Assembly (NCBI GenBank): GCA_963713085.1
Contig: CAVQKQ010000013.1
Coordinates: forward strand, 203,309 to 267,308
Length of the DNA stretch: 64,000 nt
From: PFJX01 sp963713085
GTDB taxonomy: Bacteria > Pseudomonadota > Gammaproteobacteria > Burkholderiales > Thiobacillaceae
Reading direction: 5' to 3'
Shown: piece by piece, positions 27,398 to 37,266 of the stretch
How positions within the stretch are numbered: position 1 is the stretch's first letter
Layout: each line of letters opens with the position of its first letter
Translations under genes and position numbers: made by a program
The notes under the pieces: generated by a model
What the model saw: only the letters and a program-made list of their open reading frames with translations
What the model was told of the DNA's origin: nothing
The model's database searches: none

Positions 27398-28048
27398 TCA
27401 AGCCACGACCGCGGACTGTATCGCCTCGATGATGGGCTGGATGGCGCCGTGCTTCAGCTTCAGAGCCGCCTGGTTCACCACCAGGCGGGAACTGATGGGC
27501 ATGATCTCTTCCACCGCCACCAGGTTGTTGGCCTTGAGGGTGCCGCCGGTGGAGACCAGGTCGACGATGGCATCGGCCAGACCCACCAGCGGGGCCAACT
27601 CCATGGAACCATAGAGCTTGATCAGGTCCACGTGGACCCCCTTCCGGGCAAAGTGCAGGCGCGCTGTCCGAACATACTTGGTGGCCACCCGCAGGCGGGC
27701 CCCGCGCCGTACCGCGGCCAGGTAGTCGAAGCCCACCTGGGTGGCCACCATCATGCGGCATTTGGCGATATTGAGGTCCACCGGCTGGTACAGCCCCTCG
27801 CCGCCATGCTCGATCAGCACGTCCTTGCCGGCGATCCCCAGGTCCGCCGCGCCATGCTGCACGTAGGTGGGTACGTCGGTGGCCCGGACGATGATCAGGC
27901 GCACGTCGGGCCGGGTGGTGCCGATGATAAGCTTGCGCGATGAATCCGGGCTCTCGTTGGGGGTAATGCCCGCCGCCGCGAGCAGGGGCAGGGTCTCTTC
28001 GAAGATGCGCCCCTTGGAGAGGGCCAGGGTGATGGTCGGATGGGTCAT
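27398..28048 (-). CDS. hisG: ATP phosphoribosyltransferase, short form
   Basis: 216 residues, the short catalytic subunit without the C-terminal regulatory domain. It starts histidine synthesis by joining ATP and PRPP. Family features are ALSKGRIFEETLPLL at the N-terminus and the PRPP loop DLVSTGGTLKANNL. Short HisG needs HisZ, a HisRS-like regulatory subunit, for activity; no hisZ is in this window. It follows murA by 20 bp on the same strand. Confidence 0.93.
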   Translation of the reverse strand: MTHPTITLALSKGRIFEETLPLLAAAGITPNESPDSSRKLIIGTTRPDVRLIIVRATDVPTYVQHGAADLGIAGKDVLIEHGGEGLYQPVDLNIAKCRMMVATQVGFDYLAAVRRGARLRVATKYVRTARLHFARKGVHVDLIKLYGSMELAPLVGLADAIVDLVSTGGTLKANNLVAVEEIMPISSRLVVNQAALKLKHGAIQPIIEAIQSAVVA

Positions 28049-28068
28049 GGTGTGTTGTCTGCCGGCGC

Positions 28069-29334
28069 TCAGGCCTTCACTCTGCGGATTCTTGCCCCCA
28101 GGACGGTGAGCTTCTTCTCGATCTGGTCGTAGCCCCGGTCCAGGTGATAGATCCGCTCCACGTGCGTATCGCCCTCAGCCACCAGGCCGGCAAGGATAAG
28201 GCTGGCGGAGGCGCGCAGGTCGGTGGCCATCACCGTGGCGCCCTGGAGCTTGTTGACGCCCTTCACCACGGCGGTATTGGCGTCGATCTTGATGTCCGCG
28301 CCCAGGCGCTGCAGTTCAACCGCATGCATGAAACGGTTCTCGAAGATGGTTTCCCGGATGATGGCGGTACCTTCCGCCACGGTGTTGACGGCCATGAACT
28401 GGGCCTGCATATCGGTGGGGAAGGCGGGATAGGGCGAAGTTCGGATGGAAACGGCATTGAGCCGTTGCGGCGCCCGGATATGGATGGCCTCGAAGCTGGG
28501 GGACTTCTCGCTGACGATCTCGCAGCCGGTATCCATGAGCTTGTCCACCACGGAATCGAGATACCCGGCCGAGGTGCCGGTAAGCCGGATGTCTCCGCCG
28601 GTGACGGCGGCCGCGCACAGGAAGGTGCCGGTCTCGATGCGGTCCGGCATGATTCGGTGACGGGCGCCATGCAGGCGTTCCACGCCGCGGATGCGGATCA
28701 CGTCGGTGCCGGCGCCGGAAATCTGCGCCCCCATGCTCACCAGGCACTGTGCCAAGTCCACCACCTCCGGCTCCCGGGCGGCATTTTCGATAATCGTCTC
28801 GCCCTCGGCAAGGCAGGCGGCCATCATCAGGTTCTCGGTGCCGGTGACGGTGACCATGTCGGTAAACAGCCGTGCGCCCGCAAGTTTGCTGGCCTTGGCG
28901 GTGATGTAGCCGTGCTCGACGCCCACCTCCGCTCCCATGGCCAGGAGGCCCTTGATATGCTGATCCACCGGCCGGGCACCGATGGCGCAGCCGCCGGGCA
29001 TGGACACCCTGGCCTCGCCGCAGCGGGCCATGAGCGGGCCCAGGACCAGGATGGAGGCGCGCATGGTCTTGACCATCTCGTAGGGCGCCACCGGATTGGT
29101 CACGCCGGAGGCATCCAGCGTGACCGTGGTGCCATCCCGCGACACCTTGACCCCCATCTGAACCAACAGCTTCAGCATGGTGTCGATGTCGTTGAGGCTG
29201 GGCACGTTGCTTAGCGTGAGGGGTTCTGCCGTCAGCAGACTGGCGCAAAGTATGGGCAGCGCCGCGTTCTTGGCGCCGGAGATGGCCACCTCGCCGGTCA
29301 GGCGCGCCCCCCCGGTGATAACCAGCTTATCCAT
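28069..29334 (-). CDS. murA: UDP-N-acetylglucosamine 1-carboxyvinyltransferase
   Basis: 421 residues, first committed step of peptidoglycan synthesis in the cytoplasm. The catalytic Cys is in MPGGCAIGARPVD, so the enzyme should be fosfomycin-sensitive. The N-terminal GGARLTGEVAISGAKNAALP is standard. Its start overlaps the end of ibaG by eight bases, an order (ibaG-murA) also found in E. coli. Confidence 0.95.
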   Translation of the reverse strand: MDKLVITGGARLTGEVAISGAKNAALPILCASLLTAEPLTLSNVPSLNDIDTMLKLLVQMGVKVSRDGTTVTLDASGVTNPVAPYEMVKTMRASILVLGPLMARCGEARVSMPGGCAIGARPVDQHIKGLLAMGAEVGVEHGYITAKASKLAGARLFTDMVTVTGTENLMMAACLAEGETIIENAAREPEVVDLAQCLVSMGAQISGAGTDVIRIRGVERLHGARHRIMPDRIETGTFLCAAAVTGGDIRLTGTSAGYLDSVVDKLMDTGCEIVSEKSPSFEAIHIRAPQRLNAVSIRTSPYPAFPTDMQAQFMAVNTVAEGTAIIRETIFENRFMHAVELQRLGADIKIDANTAVVKGVNKLQGATVMATDLRASASLILAGLVAEGDTHVERIYHLDRGYDQIEKKLTVLGARIRRVKA

Positions 29335-29569
29335 TGCCGTCCCGCCACTCCTCCGGGGTCAGGGTCTTCATGGACAGGGCGTGAATCTCCGCCTTCATCT
29401 TGTCTCCCAGGGCTTGGTAGACGAGTTGATGACGGCCCACCAGCATCTTGCCGCGGAATTCCGGGCTGACGATGACGGCCTCGAAATGTTGGCCGTCGCC
29501 GGCCACGCTGACGTGCTCGCAATTCATGCCGGCCTGGATCCAGGCCTGGATTTCTTGGGGAGTAACCAT
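29327..29569 (-). CDS. ibaG: BolA-family protein IbaG
   Basis: 80 residues with the BolA-like fold; conserved blocks are GDGQHFEAVIVSPEF and RHQLVYQALGD with the His residues that contact monothiol glutaredoxin and [2Fe-2S] clusters. IbaG links acid stress and iron-sulfur handling in E. coli. It sits between the ABC-2 exporter genes and murA, overlapping murA. Confidence 0.9.
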   Translation of the reverse strand: MVTPQEIQAWIQAGMNCEHVSVAGDGQHFEAVIVSPEFRGKMLVGRHQLVYQALGDKMKAEIHALSMKTLTPEEWRDGNG

Positions 29570-29587
29570 CGGTAATTCCTGTTGATT

Positions 29588-30343
29588 TCAGTGGCGGAGT
29601 TTATAGCCGGTGCGCAACATCCACAAAGTCAGGCCGGATAGCGCCAGCGCCACTGGCAGCACGACGGCCAGGGAAAGCCTGGGGTCCACGTCGGCGGCAC
29701 CGAAGAAACCGTAGCGGAAGCCGTCGATCATGTAGAACACGGGGTTGTAGCGTGACACCGTCTGCCAGAATTCCGGCAGGGAGTGGATAGAATAGAACAC
29801 ACCGGACAGGAAGGTGAGGGGCATGATGGCAAAGTTCTGCACCCCTGCCAGGTGATCGAATTTTTCCGCCCAGATACCGGCCACAATGCCCAGGCAGGAG
29901 AACACCGCGCCGGATGCCAGGGCGAATGCCAGGATCCAGAGGGGATGGCGCAATTCCAGCTGGGTGAACAGCAGGCCCACCGCCAGCACCCCCAAGCCCA
30001 CCACCAGGCCACGGGCCAGGGACGCCAGCAGGTAGGCCAGGTAGAACTCCAGGTAGGAAAGCGGGGGTAGCAGCACGAATACGATGCTGCCGGTGATCTT
30101 GGATTGGATCAGGGACGAGGAGGCATTGGCGAAGGCATTCTGGAGCAGGGACATCATGATCAAACCCGGCATCAGGAAGGCCGTGTAGGCCACGCCCGGA
30201 TAGACCTGCACATGTTCTTCCAGCACGTGGGAGAAGATCAGCAGGTACAGGGAGGCTGTCAGGATGGGGGCCGCCACAGTCTGGAACAGCACCTTCCAGA
30301 ATCGCAGCAACTCCTTTCTTAACAGGGTCCGGAAGCCCAGCAT
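29588..30343 (-). CDS. ABC-2 type exporter permease, YadH-like
   Basis: 251 residues with six hydrophobic segments and the ABC-2 membrane fold; FLSGVFYSIHSLPEFW near the end is a family signature. It pairs with the ATPase whose stop is directly adjacent (no gap). The pair resembles E. coli YadG/YadH, uncharacterised exporters. In this lineage it is inserted between mlaB and ibaG, suggesting an envelope role, but the substrate is unknown. Confidence 0.85.
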   Translation of the reverse strand: MLGFRTLLRKELLRFWKVLFQTVAAPILTASLYLLIFSHVLEEHVQVYPGVAYTAFLMPGLIMMSLLQNAFANASSSLIQSKITGSIVFVLLPPLSYLEFYLAYLLASLARGLVVGLGVLAVGLLFTQLELRHPLWILAFALASGAVFSCLGIVAGIWAEKFDHLAGVQNFAIMPLTFLSGVFYSIHSLPEFWQTVSRYNPVFYMIDGFRYGFFGAADVDPRLSLAVVLPVALALSGLTLWMLRTGYKLRH

Positions 30344-31246
30344 TCAGCCACCCTCCCCCATCACCTGGAGGAACACGTCTTCCAGGTCCACCTGGCGCAG
30401 TTCCATGTCCTTTATGGAAATATTGGCTTGGCGCAGCTGGGCAAGGATGGATTCCAATTCGCCGTATTCGGGCAGATCCAGCACGTAGCGCCGGCCCTCC
30501 CGGCCCTTCAGCAGGGGCGCCAGGGTATCGGGCAACGTCGACACATCGATATCCACGATCAGGCGCCTGCCGCCGCCGTGCAACAGGCTGTCGGTCCTGT
30601 CCAGCGCGACGATGCGGCCTTCCTTGAGCATGGCGACCCGTTCGCACAGGGTCTCCGCCTCCTCGAGATAGTGGGTGGTAAGCAGGATGGTATGGCCTTG
30701 CTTATTCAGGCGCCGGATGAAGCCCCAGAGCGACTGGCGCAAGGCCACGTCCACCCCCGCCGTGGGCTCGTCCAGGACGATTACCGGCGGCTTGTGCACC
30801 AAAGCCTGGGCCACCAGCACACGCCGCTTCATGCCGCCGGACAACTGGCGCATATTGCGGTCCGCCTGGTCGGACAGGCCAAGATTTTCCAGCAGTTCTG
30901 CTATCCAGGCGGCGTTGTCCCTGATGCCGAAATAACCGGATTGGATCTCCAAGGTTTCGCGGACGGTAAAGAAAGGATCGAACACCAATTCCTGGGGCAC
31001 GACACCGAGGCTGCGCCGCGCCTCCCGGTATTGGCGCACCACATCGAACCCCATCACCGCAACGTTGCCGGCGCTGGCCCGGGTCAGGCCGGCAAGGATG
31101 CTGATCAGCGTCGTCTTACCCGCGCCGTTGGGCCCCAAAAGGGCGAAGAATTCGCCTTCCTGGATGTCCAGGTCCACGCCGCAAAGCGCATGCACGCGGG
31201 GGAAGCGCTTCTCCAGGCCGCGCACGCGGACGGCAATACCCGTCAT
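30344..31246 (-). CDS. ABC exporter ATPase, YadG-like
   Basis: 300 residues. Walker A GPNGAGKTT, signature LSGGMKRRVLVAQAL, Walker B VIVLDEPTAGVD and H-loop TTHYLEEAE are intact. A C-terminal extension of about 80 residues follows the NBD, as in the CcmA/NodI/YadG group. It drives the neighbouring ABC-2 permease. It starts 10 bp after mlaB. Confidence 0.87.
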   Translation of the reverse strand: MTGIAVRVRGLEKRFPRVHALCGVDLDIQEGEFFALLGPNGAGKTTLISILAGLTRASAGNVAVMGFDVVRQYREARRSLGVVPQELVFDPFFTVRETLEIQSGYFGIRDNAAWIAELLENLGLSDQADRNMRQLSGGMKRRVLVAQALVHKPPVIVLDEPTAGVDVALRQSLWGFIRRLNKQGHTILLTTHYLEEAETLCERVAMLKEGRIVALDRTDSLLHGGGRRLIVDIDVSTLPDTLAPLLKGREGRRYVLDLPEYGELESILAQLRQANISIKDMELRQVDLEDVFLQVMGEGG

Positions 31247-31256
31247 GGGAGCAATA

Positions 31257-31532
31257 TCAGATGAGTTCGGCGATGCCGTACAACTTCGCCAGGCTCAGCA
31301 GGCTCGGCGGAATATTTCGGAACTCCAGGGTTTGGCCCAACCCGTTGGTGTAGCGCCTGAGGGAGAGCAGCAGGCTGATGGCGGAGGAATCCATCTGGCT
31401 GACTCCGCTCAGATCGAACACGGTCGCGCCCTCCCCCACTGCGCCTTCCGCCTCGGCCAGCAGCCGGGTGGCGTTGTCCAGGACAAGGTCTCCATCCAAA
31501 CGGGCGACGCCTCCTTCAACAAGCATCTTCAC
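31257..31532 (-). CDS. mlaB: STAS-domain protein MlaB
   Basis: 91 residues, single STAS domain with the QMDSSAISLLL helix-start motif. In the Mla complex MlaB binds the ATPase MlaF and is needed for its stability and activity. It follows mlaC by 12 bp. Short length and position identify it. Confidence 0.88.
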   Translation of the reverse strand: MKMLVEGGVARLDGDLVLDNATRLLAEAEGAVGEGATVFDLSGVSQMDSSAISLLLSLRRYTNGLGQTLEFRNIPPSLLSLAKLYGIAELI

Positions 31533-31544
31533 AAAACTCCGGGG

Positions 31545-32141
31545 TCAATGATTGCGACGTTGCAGGGCGGCGATGAGACCATCGATCCCCCCCTTGCGCA
31601 CTTCGGAATTGAAGGAGTTCCTATAAACAGTGACGAGGCTGACATTGTCCACCATGACGTCGTACACCTTCCAGGTGCTGTCCCGCTTTTCCATGCGATA
31701 GTCGATGGGGATAGGCGGCGAACCGGGCTTGGTAACCTCGGTGTCCACCGTGACGTCGGTATCTCCGGGGGCGGCGTTGAAAGGCTTGAATTCGATCTTG
31801 TAGTTCGCGACGCTGGAAAGGGCCGCAGAATACGTTCGAACCAGAAGAGTACGGAACTCATTGACAAGTTTTTCACGCTGTTCGGGCGTGGTCTTCGGCC
31901 AATGCTTGCCCACCGCCAACTGGGTCATTTGCTGGAAATCAAAATTGGGCAGGATCTTTTGTTCCACCAGGGCAAGGATCTTCTGGCTGTTGCCGTTCCG
32001 GATGTCCTTGTCCTGCTTGACGAGTTGCAACACCTCGTTGGTAGTGTTCTTGGCCAGGACGTCGGGGGGAACCTCGGCCCTGACGGTCAGGGCGAAAGCG
32101 GCCAGCAAGCCGCTCGCGATTAATTGATTAATTCGCTTCAT
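31545..32141 (-). CDS. mlaC: Periplasmic phospholipid-binding protein MlaC
   Basis: 198 residues with a signal peptide (LIASGLLAAFALTVRA). The Ttg2D/MlaC fold carries a phospholipid between the outer-membrane MlaA complex and the inner-membrane MlaFEDB complex. Motifs NFDFQQMTQLAVGKHW and VRTYSAALSSVANYK fit the family. No mlaA is found in this window. 73 bp separate it from mlaD. Confidence 0.9.
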   Translation of the reverse strand: MKRINQLIASGLLAAFALTVRAEVPPDVLAKNTTNEVLQLVKQDKDIRNGNSQKILALVEQKILPNFDFQQMTQLAVGKHWPKTTPEQREKLVNEFRTLLVRTYSAALSSVANYKIEFKPFNAAPGDTDVTVDTEVTKPGSPPIPIDYRMEKRDSTWKVYDVMVDNVSLVTVYRNSFNSEVRKGGIDGLIAALQRRNH

Positions 32142-32214
32142 TGCCTATTCCTCAAACAATTCTTCCGGTCCGACTGTCCCTAAGCCGGGAAGCGCCGTCA
32201 AGCATATGGCCTTA

Positions 32215-32706
32215 TTACGGCTTCGCCGCGGCTCCGGATGTGTCTCCCGCGCCACCGTCGGCCTTGTTGTAGAGGAACTGGCCGATCAGGTTTTCGAGCA
32301 CCACGGCCCCCTGGGTCAGCTTAACGGCATCCCCGTCCGCCAGCATCTTGTCATCCCCACCGGCTTCGAGGGAGACATACTGTTCGCCCAGAAGGCCGGA
32401 GGTCATGATGGCGGCGCTGGAATCCTTGGGGAATTTGTATCGCGCATCAATGCGTAGCGTCACCGTCGCCTCGTAGATCTTGGAGTCGAAGACGATGTCG
32501 GCGACCCGGCCCACCACCACGCCGGCGCTCTTGACCGGGGCGCGGGGCTTCAGGCCACCGATGTTATCGAAGGAGGCCTTAATATCATAAGTTTTGGCGC
32601 TGTCGAAGGACCCCATATTGCCCACCTTGAGGGCGAGGAACAGAAGGGCGGCGAGACCCACCACCACGAAAAAACCTACCCAGAGATCTAGGGTCGTACG
32701 TTGCAT
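32215..32706 (-). CDS. mlaD: MCE-domain lipid transport protein MlaD
   Basis: 163 residues. One N-terminal transmembrane helix (WVGFFVVVGLAALLFLAL) anchors a periplasmic MCE domain with VKSAGVVVGRVADI and LGEQYVSLEAGG. MlaD forms a hexameric ring with a hydrophobic pore atop MlaE. The short C-terminal tail is Gly/Ala-rich. It is three bases from mlaE. Confidence 0.92.
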   Translation of the reverse strand: MQRTTLDLWVGFFVVVGLAALLFLALKVGNMGSFDSAKTYDIKASFDNIGGLKPRAPVKSAGVVVGRVADIVFDSKIYEATVTLRIDARYKFPKDSSAAIMTSGLLGEQYVSLEAGGDDKMLADGDAVKLTQGAVVLENLIGQFLYNKADGGAGDTSGAAAKP

Positions 32707-32709
32707 GAA

Positions 32710-33504
32710 TCAGACTCCACGGAACATGAATGCGGTCAGGATGAAATCGAGGCCCAAAATGGCCAGGGAAGATGTCACCACGGTACGCGTGGTGGCGCGG
32801 GAAACGCCTTCGGCCGTGGGTGGTGCGTCGTAGCCTTCGAACAGCGCGATGGCGGTCACTGCAACACCGAACACCACGCTTTTGACGACACCGTTGAGGA
32901 TGTCCAGCTTGAAATCAACGGCTGCCTGCATCTGGGACCAGAATGAGCCTGCATCGACACCGATCAGGACCACCCCCACCAGATAGCCGCCGAGGATGCC
33001 CATGGCGGAGAACATGCCTGCCAGGATGGGCATGGATATCACCGCGCCCCAGAAACGGGGCGCCACCACCCGGGCGATGGGATCCACCGCCATCATCTCC
33101 ATGGCGGCGATCTGTTCCGTCGCCTTCATGAGGCCGATTTCCGCGGTGATGGCCGATCCGGCCCGACTGGCAAAGAGCAGGGCCGCCACCACTGGCCCCA
33201 GTTCACGCACCAGCGACAAAGCCACGAGGACCCCCAGAGCCTCCTCGGAGCCATAGGTCTGCAAGGTCTCATAGCCCTGCAGACCCAGCACCATGCCCAC
33301 GAACAGGCCGGACACGATGATGATGATGAGGGAAAGCACCCCCGAACTGAAGATTTCCCGGACGATGAGTTGGAAACGCCGGAAACTCGGCCCGGAATGC
33401 ACCAGGGTCAGCAGGAAGAAGCGTGTGGCGACGCCCATGCGCCAGATGCCATTGACAACCCGATGGCCTATGCCACGAAAGAAATTCAGCGTTCCATCGA
33501 TCAT
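32710..33504 (-). CDS. mlaE: Phospholipid ABC transporter permease MlaE
   Basis: 264 residues, about five to six membrane segments. Family blocks are FVGMVLGLQGYETLQTYGSE, GLMKATEQIAAMEMMAVDPI and the LFASRAGSAITAEIG loop. It forms the dimeric channel of the MlaFEDB complex. Its ATG overlaps the mlaF stop (ATGA). Confidence 0.93.
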   Translation of the reverse strand: MIDGTLNFFRGIGHRVVNGIWRMGVATRFFLLTLVHSGPSFRRFQLIVREIFSSGVLSLIIIIVSGLFVGMVLGLQGYETLQTYGSEEALGVLVALSLVRELGPVVAALLFASRAGSAITAEIGLMKATEQIAAMEMMAVDPIARVVAPRFWGAVISMPILAGMFSAMGILGGYLVGVVLIGVDAGSFWSQMQAAVDFKLDILNGVVKSVVFGVAVTAIALFEGYDAPPTAEGVSRATTRTVVTSSLAILGLDFILTAFMFRGV

Positions 33505-34301
33505 GCGGGCAACCCAAGGTCGGCGGCGTAGGTTTCCGCCGGGTAGTGGAAGGGAACGGGGCCGTCTTCTTCGCCGTGCACGAACTGATGCACATACGGC
33601 AGGGTTGAGGCCTTGATCTCGGCCGGCGTGCCTTGCGCCTCTATCACGCCCTCGGAAACGAAGTAGACGTAATCCACGATTTTCAACGACTCCTGCACGT
33701 CATGGGTCACCACGATGGAGGTCATGCCCAAGGTGTCGGTAAGCCGACGAATCAGATTCCCGGTGACGCCCATCGAGATGGGGTCCAGCCCGGCAAAGGG
33801 CTCGTCGTAGAGAATCAACATGGGATCCAGTGCAATGGAACGGGCCAGCGCCACCCTGCGGGCCATCCCCCCGGACAACTCGGAAGGCATCAGGTCCTGG
33901 GCACCGCGCAGGCCGACGGCATTCAGTTTCAGCAATACCAGGTCGCGGATCATCTCTTCCGGCAACTCGGTATGTTCACGCAACGGGAAGGCGACGTTCT
34001 CGTAGACCGACAAATCCGTGAACAAGGCGCCGAACTGGAACAGCATCCCCATGCGCCTGCGCAGTTGATAGAGATCGTCCTGATCCAGATCCCCCACGCT
34101 CACGCCATTCACCTCGATGGTTCCCCGCGTGGGTTTCAATTCGCCGCCGATGAGACGCATCAGGGTGGTCTTGCCACAACCGGAATTTCCCATGATGGCG
34201 ATGACCTGCCCCCGACGGGCGGTGAGATTGATCCCCTGAAGCACCATACGGTCGCCGTAGGTGAAATAAAGATCACGGATTTCGATGAGATTGTCGGACA
34301 T
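33501..34301 (-). CDS. mlaF: Phospholipid ABC transporter ATPase MlaF
   Basis: 266 residues. Walker A GNSGCGKTT, signature LSGGMARRVALARS, Walker B LILYDEPFAGLD and H-loop THDVQES are all present. It powers MlaFEDB, which keeps outer-membrane lipid asymmetry. First gene of a minus-strand run that continues unbroken for about 15 kb to tatC. An in-frame GTG at 34310 is an alternative start; neither has a strong ribosome-binding site. Confidence 0.92.
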   Translation of the reverse strand: MSDNLIEIRDLYFTYGDRMVLQGINLTARRGQVIAIMGNSGCGKTTLMRLIGGELKPTRGTIEVNGVSVGDLDQDDLYQLRRRMGMLFQFGALFTDLSVYENVAFPLREHTELPEEMIRDLVLLKLNAVGLRGAQDLMPSELSGGMARRVALARSIALDPMLILYDEPFAGLDPISMGVTGNLIRRLTDTLGMTSIVVTHDVQESLKIVDYVYFVSEGVIEAQGTPAEIKASTLPYVHQFVHGEEDGPVPFHYPAETYAADLGLPA

Positions 34302-34340
34302 GGCTGCCACTTGTTTATTCTCGGGTCATTCTATCAGGGC

Positions 34341-34802
34341 TTACTTTCCCATGAGTTCCAGCAAGGTCCGCACCCGCTCCAACGTGCCCAGGTCGCCGTC
34401 TCGGCTGATGAGATAACGTTCATTGGTCACCTTGTCGCCCATAAGTTCCCCTGCCAGTCCTTTCAGGTCGGTCTCCCGGTCGAACCAAATGAGTTGCGGA
34501 TCATCCCGCCCGATGGCCCGTACCCGGTCATCATCTCCGGCCGGCAGCTGTGTGCCCGGCGCAGTCTCCAGAAGGAACAGAAATTTTTCGTGGGTGTCAT
34601 CAAGCCATTGAAGCCACTGCTCCCGAGGGACCGCTTGCCAGACATCCCGCTCCAGAAAGACACAATCGAATTGCGTGTTGAAGAAGGCAAGACGCCATTC
34701 ACTCGGCATGTCGGCGGGATAAAACCGCCCCTCCCACCCGGGCTGCTCCCAAGCGGTAGCGCCCAGGAAAAACTCCTTGTATTCCAATGCCTCTTCACTC
34801 AT
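34341..34802 (-). CDS. Short DUF72-like protein
   Basis: 153 residues from the chosen ATG. The N-terminal part (LGATAWEQPGWEGRFYPADMP, then LAFFNTQFDCVFLE) resembles the beginning of DUF72/YecE proteins, TIM-barrel-like proteins of unknown function that normally have about 240-270 residues. The middle of that domain is missing, so this is a shortened relative or a remnant. Its last part (GELMGDKVTNERYLI) ends without another domain. Starts at 34826 and 34865 are possible. It sits 40 bp from mlaF on the same strand, so it may be the first gene of the mla transcript. Confidence 0.55.
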   Translation of the reverse strand: MSEEALEYKEFFLGATAWEQPGWEGRFYPADMPSEWRLAFFNTQFDCVFLERDVWQAVPREQWLQWLDDTHEKFLFLLETAPGTQLPAGDDDRVRAIGRDDPQLIWFDRETDLKGLAGELMGDKVTNERYLISRDGDLGTLERVRTLLELMGK

Positions 34803-34868
34803 CTTGAAATAGCGAGCACGTCCCATAATCCGTGGCGAAATCGCAACTTTAAGTTTGCAATCCATGAG

Positions 34869-34897
34869 TTGAAATTATATGGCTTAGGCTTGATAAG
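34869..34897 (+). promoter_or_regulatory. Possible sigma-70 promoter of the Met-rich protein gene
   Basis: TTGAAA (34869-34874), a 17-nt spacer and GATAAG (34892-34897) lie in an AT-rich stretch. The -10 box is weak (four of six). The leader would be about 68 nt with a strong GAAGGAG ribosome-binding site. Confidence 0.4.
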
Positions 34898-34971
34898 GAT
34901 ATGCTGATATTGTTCAGTGATATCACAGCCGTCTACTCGTAGCCGTCAACTCAACCCCGAAGGAGATAGAA

Positions 34972-35781
34972 ATGAAACTGAAATCACTGGTCGTCGCCGC
35001 GATGTTCTGCGCCGCCCCCGCATTTGCCGACAGCTCTGCCGCCCCCGCCCCTGCCACCCCCAATGTTCCTCAGACCCCGGAACAATGGCTGGCCCGGATG
35101 AGCGACTTCACCAAGAACCAGTCCGCCTATAAGGACCCGAAGATATTCGTGCCCTGGCTGAACGCCGTGACCGAACCCGGTTTCTATACCACCATGGGCA
35201 ACATGATGATGGATCCCCAAGGCTGGCTGAACATGATGAATTCCATGACCCAGCCCGGTGCCTACGCCAACATGGCCGAGTGGGCCGATCCCAACGTCTA
35301 TATGAAGTGGCTGGCCGCTTCCATGGATCCCAACTTCTACACCGCCATGCTGACCCAGTTGTCCGACCCGGGCAAGATGATGCGCTGGGCCATGATGCCG
35401 ATGGATCCCAAGGTGTGGTCCATGATGATGAATACCCTGAACCCCAACATGTACATGAAGTGGGCGATGTCGCCGGTGAGCCCCAGTGCCTTGCAGCTCG
35501 GTATGGCCCCCATCAATCCCAACCTGTACATGAGCTGGCTGGGTACCGCCATGAACCCCGGCACCTATGGTGACACGTGGAAAGGCTTCTTGAATCCCGC
35601 TGCCTACAACATACCTACCGCTCCAGCAGGTGCCGCCACGCCTTGGACAGTTCCCACTGTTCCGGCCGGCACGTTCAACCCATTTGATCCGAATGCCTGG
35701 ACCCAGATGATGACCGCGCCGGTGCAGGGTTACCCCTTCCCGTTCCCGGTCCCGGCTGCTCCCGCCGCGCCCGCCAAGTAA
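34972..35781 (+). CDS. Secreted methionine-rich tandem-repeat protein of unknown function
   Basis: 269 residues with a clear signal peptide (MKLKSLVVAAMFCAAPAFA). The mature protein is built of about 13 tandem units of 12-14 residues with pattern [DN]P-x2-aromatic-x2-W/M, for example DPNVYMKWLAASM, DPNFYTAMLTQL and NPNLYMSWLGTAM, arranged in pairs of about 25 residues from about residue 52 to 215. A Pro/Ala-rich tail follows. I count about 28 Met in roughly 250 mature residues, with no Cys and no His. It is a monocistronic gene with a strong ribosome-binding site and its own terminator. I do not recognise the family. The composition suits a sacrificial oxidant scavenger or a structural periplasmic repeat; both are guesses. 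Confidence 0.75.
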   Translation: MKLKSLVVAAMFCAAPAFADSSAAPAPATPNVPQTPEQWLARMSDFTKNQSAYKDPKIFVPWLNAVTEPGFYTTMGNMMMDPQGWLNMMNSMTQPGAYANMAEWADPNVYMKWLAASMDPNFYTAMLTQLSDPGKMMRWAMMPMDPKVWSMMMNTLNPNMYMKWAMSPVSPSALQLGMAPINPNLYMSWLGTAMNPGTYGDTWKGFLNPAAYNIPTAPAGAATPWTVPTVPAGTFNPFDPNAWTQMMTAPVQGYPFPFPVPAAPAAPAK

Positions 35782-35798
35782 TTCGGTCGGGATCAACT

Positions 35799-35828
35799 AA
35801 AACGGCTGCCTGTCGGCAGCCGTTTTTT
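35799..35828. terminator. Strong terminator, probably bidirectional
   Basis: A 12-bp perfect stem (AAAACGGCTGCC / GGCAGCCGTTTT) with a TGTC tetraloop and a run of six T on the plus strand. It ends the Met-rich gene; the minus side (TTTTAG) may also end cysS. Confidence 0.85.
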
Positions 35829-35850
35829 CGTCCGGGACAACGGTATTTCG

Positions 35851-37265
<1,415 letters not shown>

Positions 37266-37266
<1 letters not shown>

